A stretch of DNA of 64,000 nucleotides. Origin: Hydrogenophaga sp040372165 (lineage in GTDB: Bacteria; Pseudomonadota; Gammaproteobacteria; Burkholderiales; Burkholderiaceae_C). The translations under genes were made by a program, and so were the position numbers. The notes under the pieces were generated by a model. The model ran no database searches and had not been told where the DNA came from. It worked only from the letters and a program-made list of their open reading frames with translations. The stretch's first letter is position 1; every line of letters starts with the position of its first letter. The stretch is from NCBI RefSeq assembly GCF_040372165.1, contig NZ_BAABWG010000003.1, positions 558,001 to 622,000 of the forward strand. Reading direction: 5' to 3'. Below, in pieces: positions 57,656 through 64,000 of this stretch.

Positions 57656-58282
57656 ATGGCAATGATCAAGCGTGTGGATGAATTCTTTGCCCGGGGCTGC
57701 GGGCGGTGCGAGCGTTTTGACACGTCGGACTGCTCCGCCCGGCAATGGGAAAGCGGGCTCGCTGTGCTGAGGCAGCTGTGCCTCGATGCGGGGCTGGAAG
57801 AGACGGCCAAATGGGGGCACCCCACTTATGTGCATGCAGGGCGCAACATTGCGATTCTTGGCGCGTTCCGCGCGGACTTTCGCCTGAACTTCATGGATGC
57901 GGCACTGCTGAAGGACCCGAAAGCCGTGCTGCGCAAGCAGGGCGAGAACTCGCAGCATGCGAGCATGTTGTCATTTGCCTCGGCAGATGAAGCCAGGGCG
58001 ATGGCGGCGACCATCCGGGCCTACCTGGCCGAAGCCATGGGCTACGCCGAGGCAGGCTTGAAGCCGCCGAAGTCTGAGCCCGAGATGCAGTGGCCTGTAG
58101 AGCTGACGGATGCCCTGGATGCGGACCCGGACATGGCGCAAGCGTTTCACCGCCTCACGCCTGGCCGGCAGCGAAGCTATGTGATCAACTTGTCCACTGC
58201 GAAGAAGCCGGAGACCCGCCTGGCACGGATGGGCAAGTTTCGCGACCGCATTCTGGCAGGCAAGGGCGCCAACGAACTGTGA
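57656..58282 (+). CDS. YdeI/DUF1801-like protein
   Basis: 208 residues. ATG at 57656 with GGGAG eight bases before. The N-terminal domain (about 10-110) has 'LRQLCLDAGLEETAKWGHPTYVHAGRNIAILGAF' typical of the DUF1801/YdhG fold; the C-terminal part has the YdeI motif LDADPDMAQAFHRLTPGRQRSYVINLSTAKKPETR. This combined order is seen in YdeI/OmpD-associated proteins. Function unknown, soluble cytoplasmic. Confidence 0.85.
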   Translation: MAMIKRVDEFFARGCGRCERFDTSDCSARQWESGLAVLRQLCLDAGLEETAKWGHPTYVHAGRNIAILGAFRADFRLNFMDAALLKDPKAVLRKQGENSQHASMLSFASADEARAMAATIRAYLAEAMGYAEAGLKPPKSEPEMQWPVELTDALDADPDMAQAFHRLTPGRQRSYVINLSTAKKPETRLARMGKFRDRILAGKGANEL

Positions 58283-58329
58283 GCGTGGCATTCACAGAGG
58301 CTTTTCCATCACCGGTCCTTGGGGGCGAC

Positions 58330-58755
58330 ATGACATCGAAAGCGACGACGGAACATCATCTGGGCGCTTGCCTTTGCGGCGGGGTGCGCTATCGGGTGCT
58401 GGGCGCGCTTGCAGCCGTTCAGGTTTGCCATTGCGCACAATGCAGGCGGGCACAGGGGAGCGCGTTTGCCACGAACATCCCGGTGGCCAAGCGTGACCTG
58501 GAGTTTCTCTGTGGCGAAGACCTGCTGCGCAGTTTTGAATCGTCGCCGGGCAAGGAACGGGTGTTTTGCAGCCGGTGCGGATCGCCGGTGCTGAGCAGAC
58601 GGACGTCCAGACCGGACGTGGTGCGTCTTCGAGCCGGGTTGCTGGAAGAGCCGTTGGAATTGAAAGTGGATTTTCATTTCCACGTCGACAACGCCGCTTC
58701 GTGGTGGCCGATTGAGGATGATGGCCTGCCCAGGTATGGCGGATCGCTCACCTGA
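58330..58755 (+). CDS. GFA family zinc protein (second in window)
   Basis: 141 residues from the ATG at 58330. The zinc pattern is present as CLCGGV, CHCAQCRR and CSRCGSP (CxC, CxxC and CxxC). It belongs to the same broad family as the protein at 41440-41880 but is not a close duplicate. Carries a C-terminal 'FHFHVDNAASWWPIEDDGLPRYGG' tail typical of many proteobacterial members. Starts 47 bases after the YdeI-like gene. Confidence 0.9.
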   Translation: MTSKATTEHHLGACLCGGVRYRVLGALAAVQVCHCAQCRRAQGSAFATNIPVAKRDLEFLCGEDLLRSFESSPGKERVFCSRCGSPVLSRRTSRPDVVRLRAGLLEEPLELKVDFHFHVDNAASWWPIEDDGLPRYGGSLT

Positions 58756-58872
58756 GCCGGCGAGCTGCCCGCAAGCTTCGGCTGAAACGTTTCGAGAAGA
58801 ATCGATGCGCAGGCGCTGCCCGAAGATCGGCTGTTGCATCTAGGATGCGAGCGTAGTTCCTGTCCTCGCTGT

Positions 58873-58892
58873 CCTGTTCCTGTTCCTGTTCC
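58873..58892 (+). repeat. (CCTGTT)3 hexamer repeat just before the DUF4260 start
   Basis: Three CCTGTT units plus CC run directly up to the ATG at 58893, occupying the ribosome-binding position; no Shine-Dalgarno motif is present. A change in unit number would change the 5' leader. Confidence 0.75.
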
Positions 58893-59306
58893 ATGTCTGA
58901 CACGTCATTGAAAACCCCTCCGTCCACGGGCGCAGCCTCCGGTGGCGTCAAACTGGTGCTTCGGCTCGAAGGTCTGGCCATTCTGGTGGCTGCTCTGGTG
59001 GCATACCAGCACGCCGGTTTTGCCTGGAGCACGTTCGCCTGGTTCGTCCTGCTGCCGGATGTGTCCTTCCTGGGCTATCTGGCCGGTCCCCGCATTGGCG
59101 CGCTGAGCTACAACCTGGCCCATTCCTATGTCGGGCCGGTGTTGTGTCTGGCTGCCAGTGTGTGGCTGTCGGCACCGGTGCTGATGTGCGCTGCCCTGAT
59201 CTGGCTGGCCCACATCGGTGTTGACCGTCTGTTCGGCTACGGGTTGAAATACACGCGCGGATTCGGGTTCACGCACCTTGGGCGTTTGGGCAAAACCACC
59301 TTGTGA
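58893..59306 (+). CDS. DUF4260 membrane protein
   Basis: 137 residues with three to four transmembrane segments and the family motif FAWFVLLPDVSFLGYLAGPRIGALSYNLAHSYVGP, then LWLAHIGVDRLFGYGLKY and a basic C-terminus. DUF4260 has no known function. The leader carries a hexamer repeat in place of a ribosome binding site. Confidence 0.9.
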   Translation: MSDTSLKTPPSTGAASGGVKLVLRLEGLAILVAALVAYQHAGFAWSTFAWFVLLPDVSFLGYLAGPRIGALSYNLAHSYVGPVLCLAASVWLSAPVLMCAALIWLAHIGVDRLFGYGLKYTRGFGFTHLGRLGKTTL

Positions 59307-59398
59307 CCAGGGGGGGAAGGTCTTGTGCATGCTTGTCGATTCCGGTGCAGCTGCTTCGTCGACATCACGTGTACACCTTCAGGCCGGGAGCTATTTTC

Positions 59399-59848
59399 AT
59401 GAAACGACTCACCTTCGAAATCACCATCGCTGCATCTCGCCAGGCGGTATGGGCTGCCATGATCGGTCCCGAAACCTACCAGGTCTGGACGGCGCCTTTT
59501 TGCGATGGGTCCCGCTTTGAGGGATCGTGGGAGCCGGGCGATCGCATCCGGTTTCTGGGGCCCGACAACATGGGCATGCTCTCGGAAGTGGCAGAGCACC
59601 TGCCGGCCGAGCGAATTTCTCTGCACCATCTGGGCATGGTGGACAACGGTGTGCCGGATACCAGCAGCGACATGGCGCGTGACTGGGCCGGTGCCTACGA
59701 AAACTGGCACTACGCGGATGTGCCGGGCGGCTGCCAGCTGACGGCCGAGGTGGATGTCTCGCCCAATTTCGAAGGGTTTGTCCTGGAGAAGTACCCCATG
59801 GCATTGAGTGCGCTCAAGGCCTTGTGCGAAGAGGGCGGGGCGCTCTAG
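59399..59848 (+). CDS. SRPBCC/START-like ligand-binding protein
   Basis: 149 residues. The N-terminal 'FEITIAASRQAVWAAMIGPETYQVWTAPFCDGSRFEGSWEPGDRIRFLG' is the START/AHA1 pattern of a helix-grip fold. No signal peptide. The start ATG at 59399 follows a weak site. Role unknown, probably small-molecule or lipid binding. It is convergent with the glutathione peroxidase gene. Confidence 0.88.
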   Translation: MKRLTFEITIAASRQAVWAAMIGPETYQVWTAPFCDGSRFEGSWEPGDRIRFLGPDNMGMLSEVAEHLPAERISLHHLGMVDNGVPDTSSDMARDWAGAYENWHYADVPGGCQLTAEVDVSPNFEGFVLEKYPMALSALKALCEEGGAL

Positions 59849-59994
59849 GCGATCACGAGCTGGGGTGGGACGGCTCCCTTGAACTTGGCGTCGCACTCGA
59901 CCAGTTGCCGTGTGTCAGTCCGACAAACGCCGCGATGGTCTCCGGCGTGCCGCCAAAGCCTGCGCGTTCGAGCCAGTGTGCGCAAGGGCTGGCG

Positions 59995-60567
59995 CTATGG
60001 CGTTTGCTTCAGCGCGGCCTCGATCGCCCGGGTCAGCTCGAGGCTCATGGGTTCGACCTGGCTGGCGTAGCTTATGACGCTCTTGCCGTCCCGGGCAATG
60101 AGGTACTTGTGAAAATTCCAGCCAGGCGCCACGCCGGTGGCCTCGGCGAGCTGTGCGTACAGGGGGTTGCGGCCAGGCCCTTTGACAACGCTTTTGTCGA
60201 ACATGGGGAACTTGACGCCATAGGTGTTGAAGCAAAGATCGGCAATCTGCTCGGCATTGCCAGGCTCCTGCTTGCCGAAGTCGTTGGACGGAAACCCCAG
60301 GATCACCAGGCCTTGCGCTTCGTACTGGGCGTGTAGCGCTTCCAGTCCCTTGTACTGTGGTGTGAAGCCGCAATAGCTGGCCGTGTTCACCACCAGAATG
60401 ACCTTGCCCGTGTATTGGCAGAGGTCCTGCGGCGCGTCGTCTTGCAGACGCGGGAAACGATGCGAGAGCAGCGCAGGGCAGCGGTCTGCGGCGAAGGCCC
60501 GGGGAAACCGGGTGCCTGCCGCGAGCGTGACAGAGCTGGTGAGCAGGTGGCGGCGCGTGAGATTCAT
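59995..60567 (-). CDS. Glutathione peroxidase (Cys type), probably Tat-exported
   Basis: 190 residues from the ATG at 60567. The N-terminus NLTRRHLLTSSVTLAAG has a twin-arginine motif, so the enzyme is probably exported by Tat to the periplasm. Catalytic triad can be seen: Cys in VVNTASYCGFTPQY, Gln in FPSNDFGKQEPG and Trp in WNFHKYLIARDG. Reduces peroxides with thioredoxin or glutathione. The ATG further upstream would only add shadow sequence. Located between the START-like gene and the histidine kinase gene. Confidence 0.88.
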   Translation of the reverse strand: MNLTRRHLLTSSVTLAAGTRFPRAFAADRCPALLSHRFPRLQDDAPQDLCQYTGKVILVVNTASYCGFTPQYKGLEALHAQYEAQGLVILGFPSNDFGKQEPGNAEQIADLCFNTYGVKFPMFDKSVVKGPGRNPLYAQLAEATGVAPGWNFHKYLIARDGKSVISYASQVEPMSLELTRAIEAALKQTP

Positions 60568-60623
60568 GTTTGAATTGTCTGCCACTGACAAAGCCCATTT
60601 GAGTGCCATGGGCTGTGCACGGC

Positions 60624-61958
60624 TCAGGGCTTGGAAGCGGTCTGGTCCCCCGCGAAGCGAATCCGAACCGTGAGGCCGCCGCCGGGCGTGTCTTCGAGAG
60701 AAAGGGCGCCGCCAATCTGCTTCACGATAGAGTCCACGATCGCCAGGCCCAGTCCGCTGCCCGAAGAGTCTTCCGGCTCCAGGCGTGCAAAGCGCTGCAG
60801 CACCCGTGGCCGGTCGGCTGGCGAAATACCTGGACCTTCATCGATGACGCACAGTTCGGGTGGCCCCTCTTCATCGCGTCGCATCAGTACGTCAATTCGG
60901 CTGCCGCGCGGCGCATAGCGCAGTGCATTGCCGATCAGGTTGTCGATGAGTACCTGCAAGCCATGGGGGTCTGCCAGGACTGAATAGTCAGCCTGCACTT
61001 GCAGGCCCAGATCCACACCTTGCTGCTCGGCCTGTGCGGAGAACTGCGCCACGCATTGGCCTGCCAGCCTGGCCAAGGCAACCGGCTCCATGTCGGGCGC
61101 TGCCATGTCGGGCTCCAGCCGGGCCAGCAGGAGCAACTGGCGTGCAAGGTGTGAAACGCGGTCGATGCCGTGCTCAAGCTGAACAAGGGCGTCGAGCCGG
61201 TCTGCCTCGTCCCGCGCACGTCTGGCCAGCTGTGCGTGCAGTTTGATGGCCGCCAATGGTGTGTTGAGTTCGTGGGCAGCGTCGGCGACGAACTGTCGTT
61301 GGCTGGTCAGTGTGCGTTCGACTTTGCGCATCAGTTCGTTGAACGCCTGGCCCACTGGCGCCACTTCGTCAGGAAGCCTGTCGGTACGCAGGGGCATCAG
61401 GTCGTTGACTTCCCGTGCGGCGATCTCGGCCCGCATGTCGTTGAGAGGGACCAGTGCGTTGACGACGGCAGAGCGCAGCATCAGCGCCAGCACCAGCACG
61501 ATGCCAATGGGCAGAAAGAGGCTGGGCAGCAATTCCACGAAGTCTTCCCGGCGCTTGCCCTCGGCCATCGCGACCTGGACCAGCTCCTGCTTTTCCCGCA
61601 GCGTGAAGACACGCCATTCTTCGTTGCGCCAAATGACGTGGTGGATGCCTGGCGTCTGCAACGGGGGGCCGATGTCGGCCAGGGATGAGTAGCTGAGTTG
61701 CCCGTCCAGCCGCCAGACCTGACTGACGAACTCGCCGAGGTCCGGGCGGTTTTCGTTGTCCAGACGCGGTGCTTCAATGGTGCCATGACGGGCAACCGAC
61801 TGGGCAATCTCCTCAAGCCCGTGATCGCGCACCCGGTTGAAGCCTTTCCAGGCTGCGAAGTAGGCCACGCCAGCGGCGATGGCAGCTGTGACCAGCAAGG
61901 CGCCGAACTGCCACCGAAGCAGCCTGGAGCGGATGGACCGGACCTTGGGCGCTGTCAT
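60624..61958 (-). CDS. Sensor histidine kinase (QseC-like)
   Basis: 444 residues. Transmembrane helices at about residues 17-37 (FGALLVTAAIAAGVAYFAAW) and 160-182 (LFLPIGIVLVLALMLRSAVV) enclose a periplasmic sensor region. The H-box FVADAAHELNTPLAAIKLHAQL (near 235) carries the phosphorylated His; the ATPase has N-box DNLIGNALRYAP, G1 VIDEGPGIS and G2 GSGLGLAIVDS. Start overlaps the regulator stop by 4 bases (ATGA). Layout is that of the QseC/BasS/TctE group. The ligand is not predictable. Confidence 0.94.
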   Translation of the reverse strand: MTAPKVRSIRSRLLRWQFGALLVTAAIAAGVAYFAAWKGFNRVRDHGLEEIAQSVARHGTIEAPRLDNENRPDLGEFVSQVWRLDGQLSYSSLADIGPPLQTPGIHHVIWRNEEWRVFTLREKQELVQVAMAEGKRREDFVELLPSLFLPIGIVLVLALMLRSAVVNALVPLNDMRAEIAAREVNDLMPLRTDRLPDEVAPVGQAFNELMRKVERTLTSQRQFVADAAHELNTPLAAIKLHAQLARRARDEADRLDALVQLEHGIDRVSHLARQLLLLARLEPDMAAPDMEPVALARLAGQCVAQFSAQAEQQGVDLGLQVQADYSVLADPHGLQVLIDNLIGNALRYAPRGSRIDVLMRRDEEGPPELCVIDEGPGISPADRPRVLQRFARLEPEDSSGSGLGLAIVDSIVKQIGGALSLEDTPGGGLTVRIRFAGDQTASKP

Positions 61959-62626
61959 GCCGAATCCGGCGGTACGAGTTTGTAGCCGACGCCGCGAACG
62001 TTTCGGATCCAGTTGCCGCCGAGCTTTCGCCGGAGGTTGTGAAGATGAACTTCCACCGCGTTGCTGCCGATGTCCTTTTCCCAGCTGTACATGCGTTCCT
62101 CCATCTCCTCCCGGGAACGCACGGTGCCTGGCGTCTCCATCAGAATGTGCAGCAGGTCAAATTCCTTTTGGGAGAGTTGCAGGGGCTCGCCGTCGAGGGT
62201 GACATCGCGGGACTGCGGCTGCATCGTCAGGCTGCCGGCCTTGAGGTCCGGGGTGGCACGGCCCCCTCGCCGACGGACCAGCGCGTGCATGCGGGCAATC
62301 AGTTCATCCAGGTCGAAGGGTTTGGTCAGGTAGTCGTCGGCGCCCAGGTTCAGCGCGCCTACACGGTCTTTGATGGCGTCTCGCGCGGAAACCACCAGAA
62401 CGGGCAAAGGGTTCTCTGCCTGCCGCATGCGCTGCAGCAACTTGAGCCCGTTCTGGCGCGGCAGGCCGAGGTCGAGCAGGAGCAGATCGTAGGTGTGCGT
62501 GGACAGCGCCGTCTCTGCAGACTCGCCATTGCGGACCCAGTCGATACGCATGCCGGCCTGCTGGAGTGCGCGCTCTACGCCAGATCCGAGGAGCTGGTCG
62601 TCTTCCGCAAGAAGCACCTTCATCAT
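61955..62626 (-). CDS. OmpR-family response regulator (QseB-like)
   Basis: 223 residues, starting at the ATG at 62626 (a second ATG follows directly). Receiver domain MMKVLLAEDDQLLGSGVER with the phospho-acceptor Asp in LLLLDLGLPRQNG and Lys in DDYLTKPFDLDELIAR; winged-helix DNA-binding domain with FDLLHILMETPGTVRSREEM and VEVHLHNLRRKLGGNWIRNVRGVGYKL. It precedes the kinase in a two-gene operon and lies divergent from the gene at 62787. Confidence 0.95.
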   Translation of the reverse strand: MMKVLLAEDDQLLGSGVERALQQAGMRIDWVRNGESAETALSTHTYDLLLLDLGLPRQNGLKLLQRMRQAENPLPVLVVSARDAIKDRVGALNLGADDYLTKPFDLDELIARMHALVRRRGGRATPDLKAGSLTMQPQSRDVTLDGEPLQLSQKEFDLLHILMETPGTVRSREEMEERMYSWEKDIGSNAVEVHLHNLRRKLGGNWIRNVRGVGYKLVPPDSA

Positions 62627-62786
62627 GGGCGCAAGTGTAGGCCTGTTTTGCCTTGACAGATACGGCCTGTGGCGGCGGGCTGACATCGGCCATACTCAGC
62701 ATTTGGGTAGAGAATAGGCGGTGGTTCGGTGGCGAGCCACTTCGCAATGGCGGGCGGGTGAAAACCCCGGCCGCAAGGAGCCTCGA

Positions 62787-63650
62787 ATGCGCTGGTTCTT
62801 GCTGATTCTGGTGGTGGTGGCCCTGGTCGCCGCGGGACTGACATGGCGGCGCTGGGCAGACCAGCGTCTGGCCACACGAACCTGGACAGGGCTGACAGGT
62901 CGTTCGGGCCTGTGGCGTGCAGGCGAAGTCTATGAGCCCTCCATGGTGGACGGGTTGCCGGCGCCGGCGCGGCGGTACTTCCAATACGTGATCCAGCCGG
63001 GTGCACGCCTGACTTCGACGGCATTGCTCACGATGGAGGGCACTTTGGATCTGGGCGACAAGCGGAACCCGAAGCCCCTGTCCATGACCGCCACACAGGT
63101 CCTGTCGTGTCCGCACGGCTTGGTCTGGCAGCTGCGCGGAGGCGACGGGGCCATGAGCATTTCTGGCTCTGACGGAATGGGCGACGAAGGCTCCTGGACG
63201 CGTTTCTGGCTGGGCGCATTGGTGCCGGTTGCGCGCGTCGGTCCGGACCCTGACCACCTTCGTGCCGCGTTTGGCCGTGTGGTGGTAGAAGCCGCCATCT
63301 GGACGCCTGCTGCCTTGCTGCCGCAAGCAGGGGTCCGCTGGGAGCGGGTTGACAACGACACGGCGCGTGCGCATGTCACACACCGCGGCATGACGCAGGC
63401 CGTGGATATCCATGTCGACGAGGATGGGCAACCACAATGGGTGCGGATCCAGCGCTGGACGAACGCCAACCCGCAGAAGGTGTACCAGTTGCAGCCGTTT
63501 GGCGGCTTTGTTTCGGATTTTCGGGAGGTGGACGGCTACCGGCTGCCGTTTGCTGCCGAGGCCGGCAACTTCTTCATGACCGACGACTACTTCCCGTTCT
63601 TCCAGGTGCGCCTGCACGCGATCCGTCTGCTGACGGCTCAGTCTCGCTGA
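62787..63650 (+). CDS. Uncharacterised membrane-anchored protein (DUF6544-like)
   Basis: 287 residues. AAGGAG before the ATG at 62787. N-terminal transmembrane helix WFLLILVVVALVAAGLTW, then a large domain with 'VDGLPAPARRYFQYVIQPGARL', LSMTATQVLSCPHGLVWQL, 'SWTRFWLGALVPVARVGPDP' and 'LPFAAEAGNFFMTDDYFPFFQVRLHAIR'. This resembles DUF6544-type proteins; function unknown. Divergent from the two-component genes, so it might be under the control of that regulator. Its 3' end overlaps the convergent cupin gene by 13 bases. Confidence 0.75.
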   Translation: MRWFLLILVVVALVAAGLTWRRWADQRLATRTWTGLTGRSGLWRAGEVYEPSMVDGLPAPARRYFQYVIQPGARLTSTALLTMEGTLDLGDKRNPKPLSMTATQVLSCPHGLVWQLRGGDGAMSISGSDGMGDEGSWTRFWLGALVPVARVGPDPDHLRAAFGRVVVEAAIWTPAALLPQAGVRWERVDNDTARAHVTHRGMTQAVDIHVDEDGQPQWVRIQRWTNANPQKVYQLQPFGGFVSDFREVDGYRLPFAAEAGNFFMTDDYFPFFQVRLHAIRLLTAQSR

Positions 63651-64000
63651 AGCTGCTCTTCGATGGATCGGGTCTTGTCCGTGGACTCGCGGCCGGTGTG
63701 CAAAGTGGATTTGCGCTCGAACAGCATGATCAGGCATTCGTTTTCCGCCACCGGGTTGTGCCGCACCCCTTTGGGCACGACGTACATGTCACCAGCGTTC
63801 AGCTCGACCGCGTCCATGCCTTCGAGTTCGATCCGCAAATGCCCCTTGAGGACGAGGAACAGCTCGTCTTCGTCGTCATGGGCGTGCCAGGCCAGCGTGC
63901 CATGGACTTTGGCCACTTTGACATAGGCGTCATCGACGGCGCCCACCACGCGTGGCGACCAGGTGTCCGTGAGTTGACTGGCAGCGGAGATGAGTGAAAC
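63638..64000 (-). CDS. Cupin-domain protein, 5' end cut by the window edge
   Basis: At least 120 residues are visible; the frame is open to the last base, so the true start lies beyond 64000. The codons before the GTG at 63949 still encode family-like sequence (QLTDTWSPRVV), so that GTG is not the start. Cupin motif 1 is WHAHDDEDELFLVLKGHLRIEL (metal-binding His, His, Glu) and motif 2 PKGVRHNPVAENECLIM. Stand-alone small cupin of the mannose-6-phosphate-isomerase-like group, function unknown. Confidence 0.9.
   Translation of the reverse strand, partial: VSLISAASQLTDTWSPRVVGAVDDAYVKVAKVHGTLAWHAHDDEDELFLVLKGHLRIELEGMDAVELNAGDMYVVPKGVRHNPVAENECLIMLFERKSTLHTGRESTDKTRSIEEQLQRD

Overview
The window looks like a chromosomal segment of a high-GC betaproteobacterium, most likely Burkholderiales/Comamonadaceae-like. 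That placement is an inference from codon use, the MSHA-type pilus layout, PhoX, the NhaR-like regulator and the general gene style; no rRNA or other marker gene is present. No tRNA, rRNA, CRISPR array, intact insertion sequence or prophage was seen.

Region 1 (1-3 kb): the end of an unrecognised gene, an alanine racemase, and two paralogous small lipoproteins. Region 2 (3.2-21.7 kb, all minus strand): one tightly packed 16-gene operon for a type IV pilus/type II secretion-like machine of MSHA type. Transcription begins with two near-identical major-pilin-like genes. It continues through PilO/MshJ-like, PilM-PilN/GspL/MshI-like, GspC/MshK-like and unknown coiled-coil proteins, a prepilin, a lipoprotein secretin, a TPR protein, an ExeA/MshM AAA+ ATPase, a GspE/MshE ATPase and a GspF/MshG platform protein, and ends with four more prepilins. 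The seven prepilins fall into two classes. Four share an 'LPCP...DGNG...YDD' module, and one of these is about 770 residues long and lacks Glu5. This is the most distinctive system in the window.

Region 3 (22.3-30.1 kb, plus strand): an RND efflux adaptor and pump, a DUF2892 protein, a TDT/SLAC1-family transporter and a CsoR/FrmR-family repressor. The promoter in front of the adaptor (TTGTAC-17-TATACT) is overlapped by a perfect TACCCC-TG-GGGGTA palindrome, the obvious target of the repressor at the far end of the cluster. A small lipoprotein and a TauE/SafE permease follow. Region 4 (30.1-34.0 kb): an orphan flagellar rod/hook-like protein, a thioesterase, a structured intergenic stretch ending in a canonical minus-strand terminator (candidate sRNA), a Bax-inhibitor-1 protein, an HPF/RaiA-like factor and a NhaR-type LysR regulator.

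Region 5 (34.0-41.9 kb): an accessory island of lower GC with short, mostly unrelated plus-strand genes (MltR-like, SMI1/KNR4, GNAT, YcxB-like, COQ7, several orphans, GFA). It carries one attC-like site, four REP-like imperfect palindromes and a decayed duplicate of a membrane-gene 3' end. Region 6 (41.9-53.2 kb): NDH-2, azoreductase plus AraC regulator, an AAC(3)-I-like acetyltransferase next to an HDAC-family acetylpolyamine amidohydrolase, lipoproteins, orphans and small membrane proteins. Region 7 (53.3-64 kb): a Tim44-domain protein, PhoX behind a four-half-site Pho box, GFA and DUF4260 proteins, a glutathione peroxidase, a QseBC-like two-component system, and a cupin running off the right edge.
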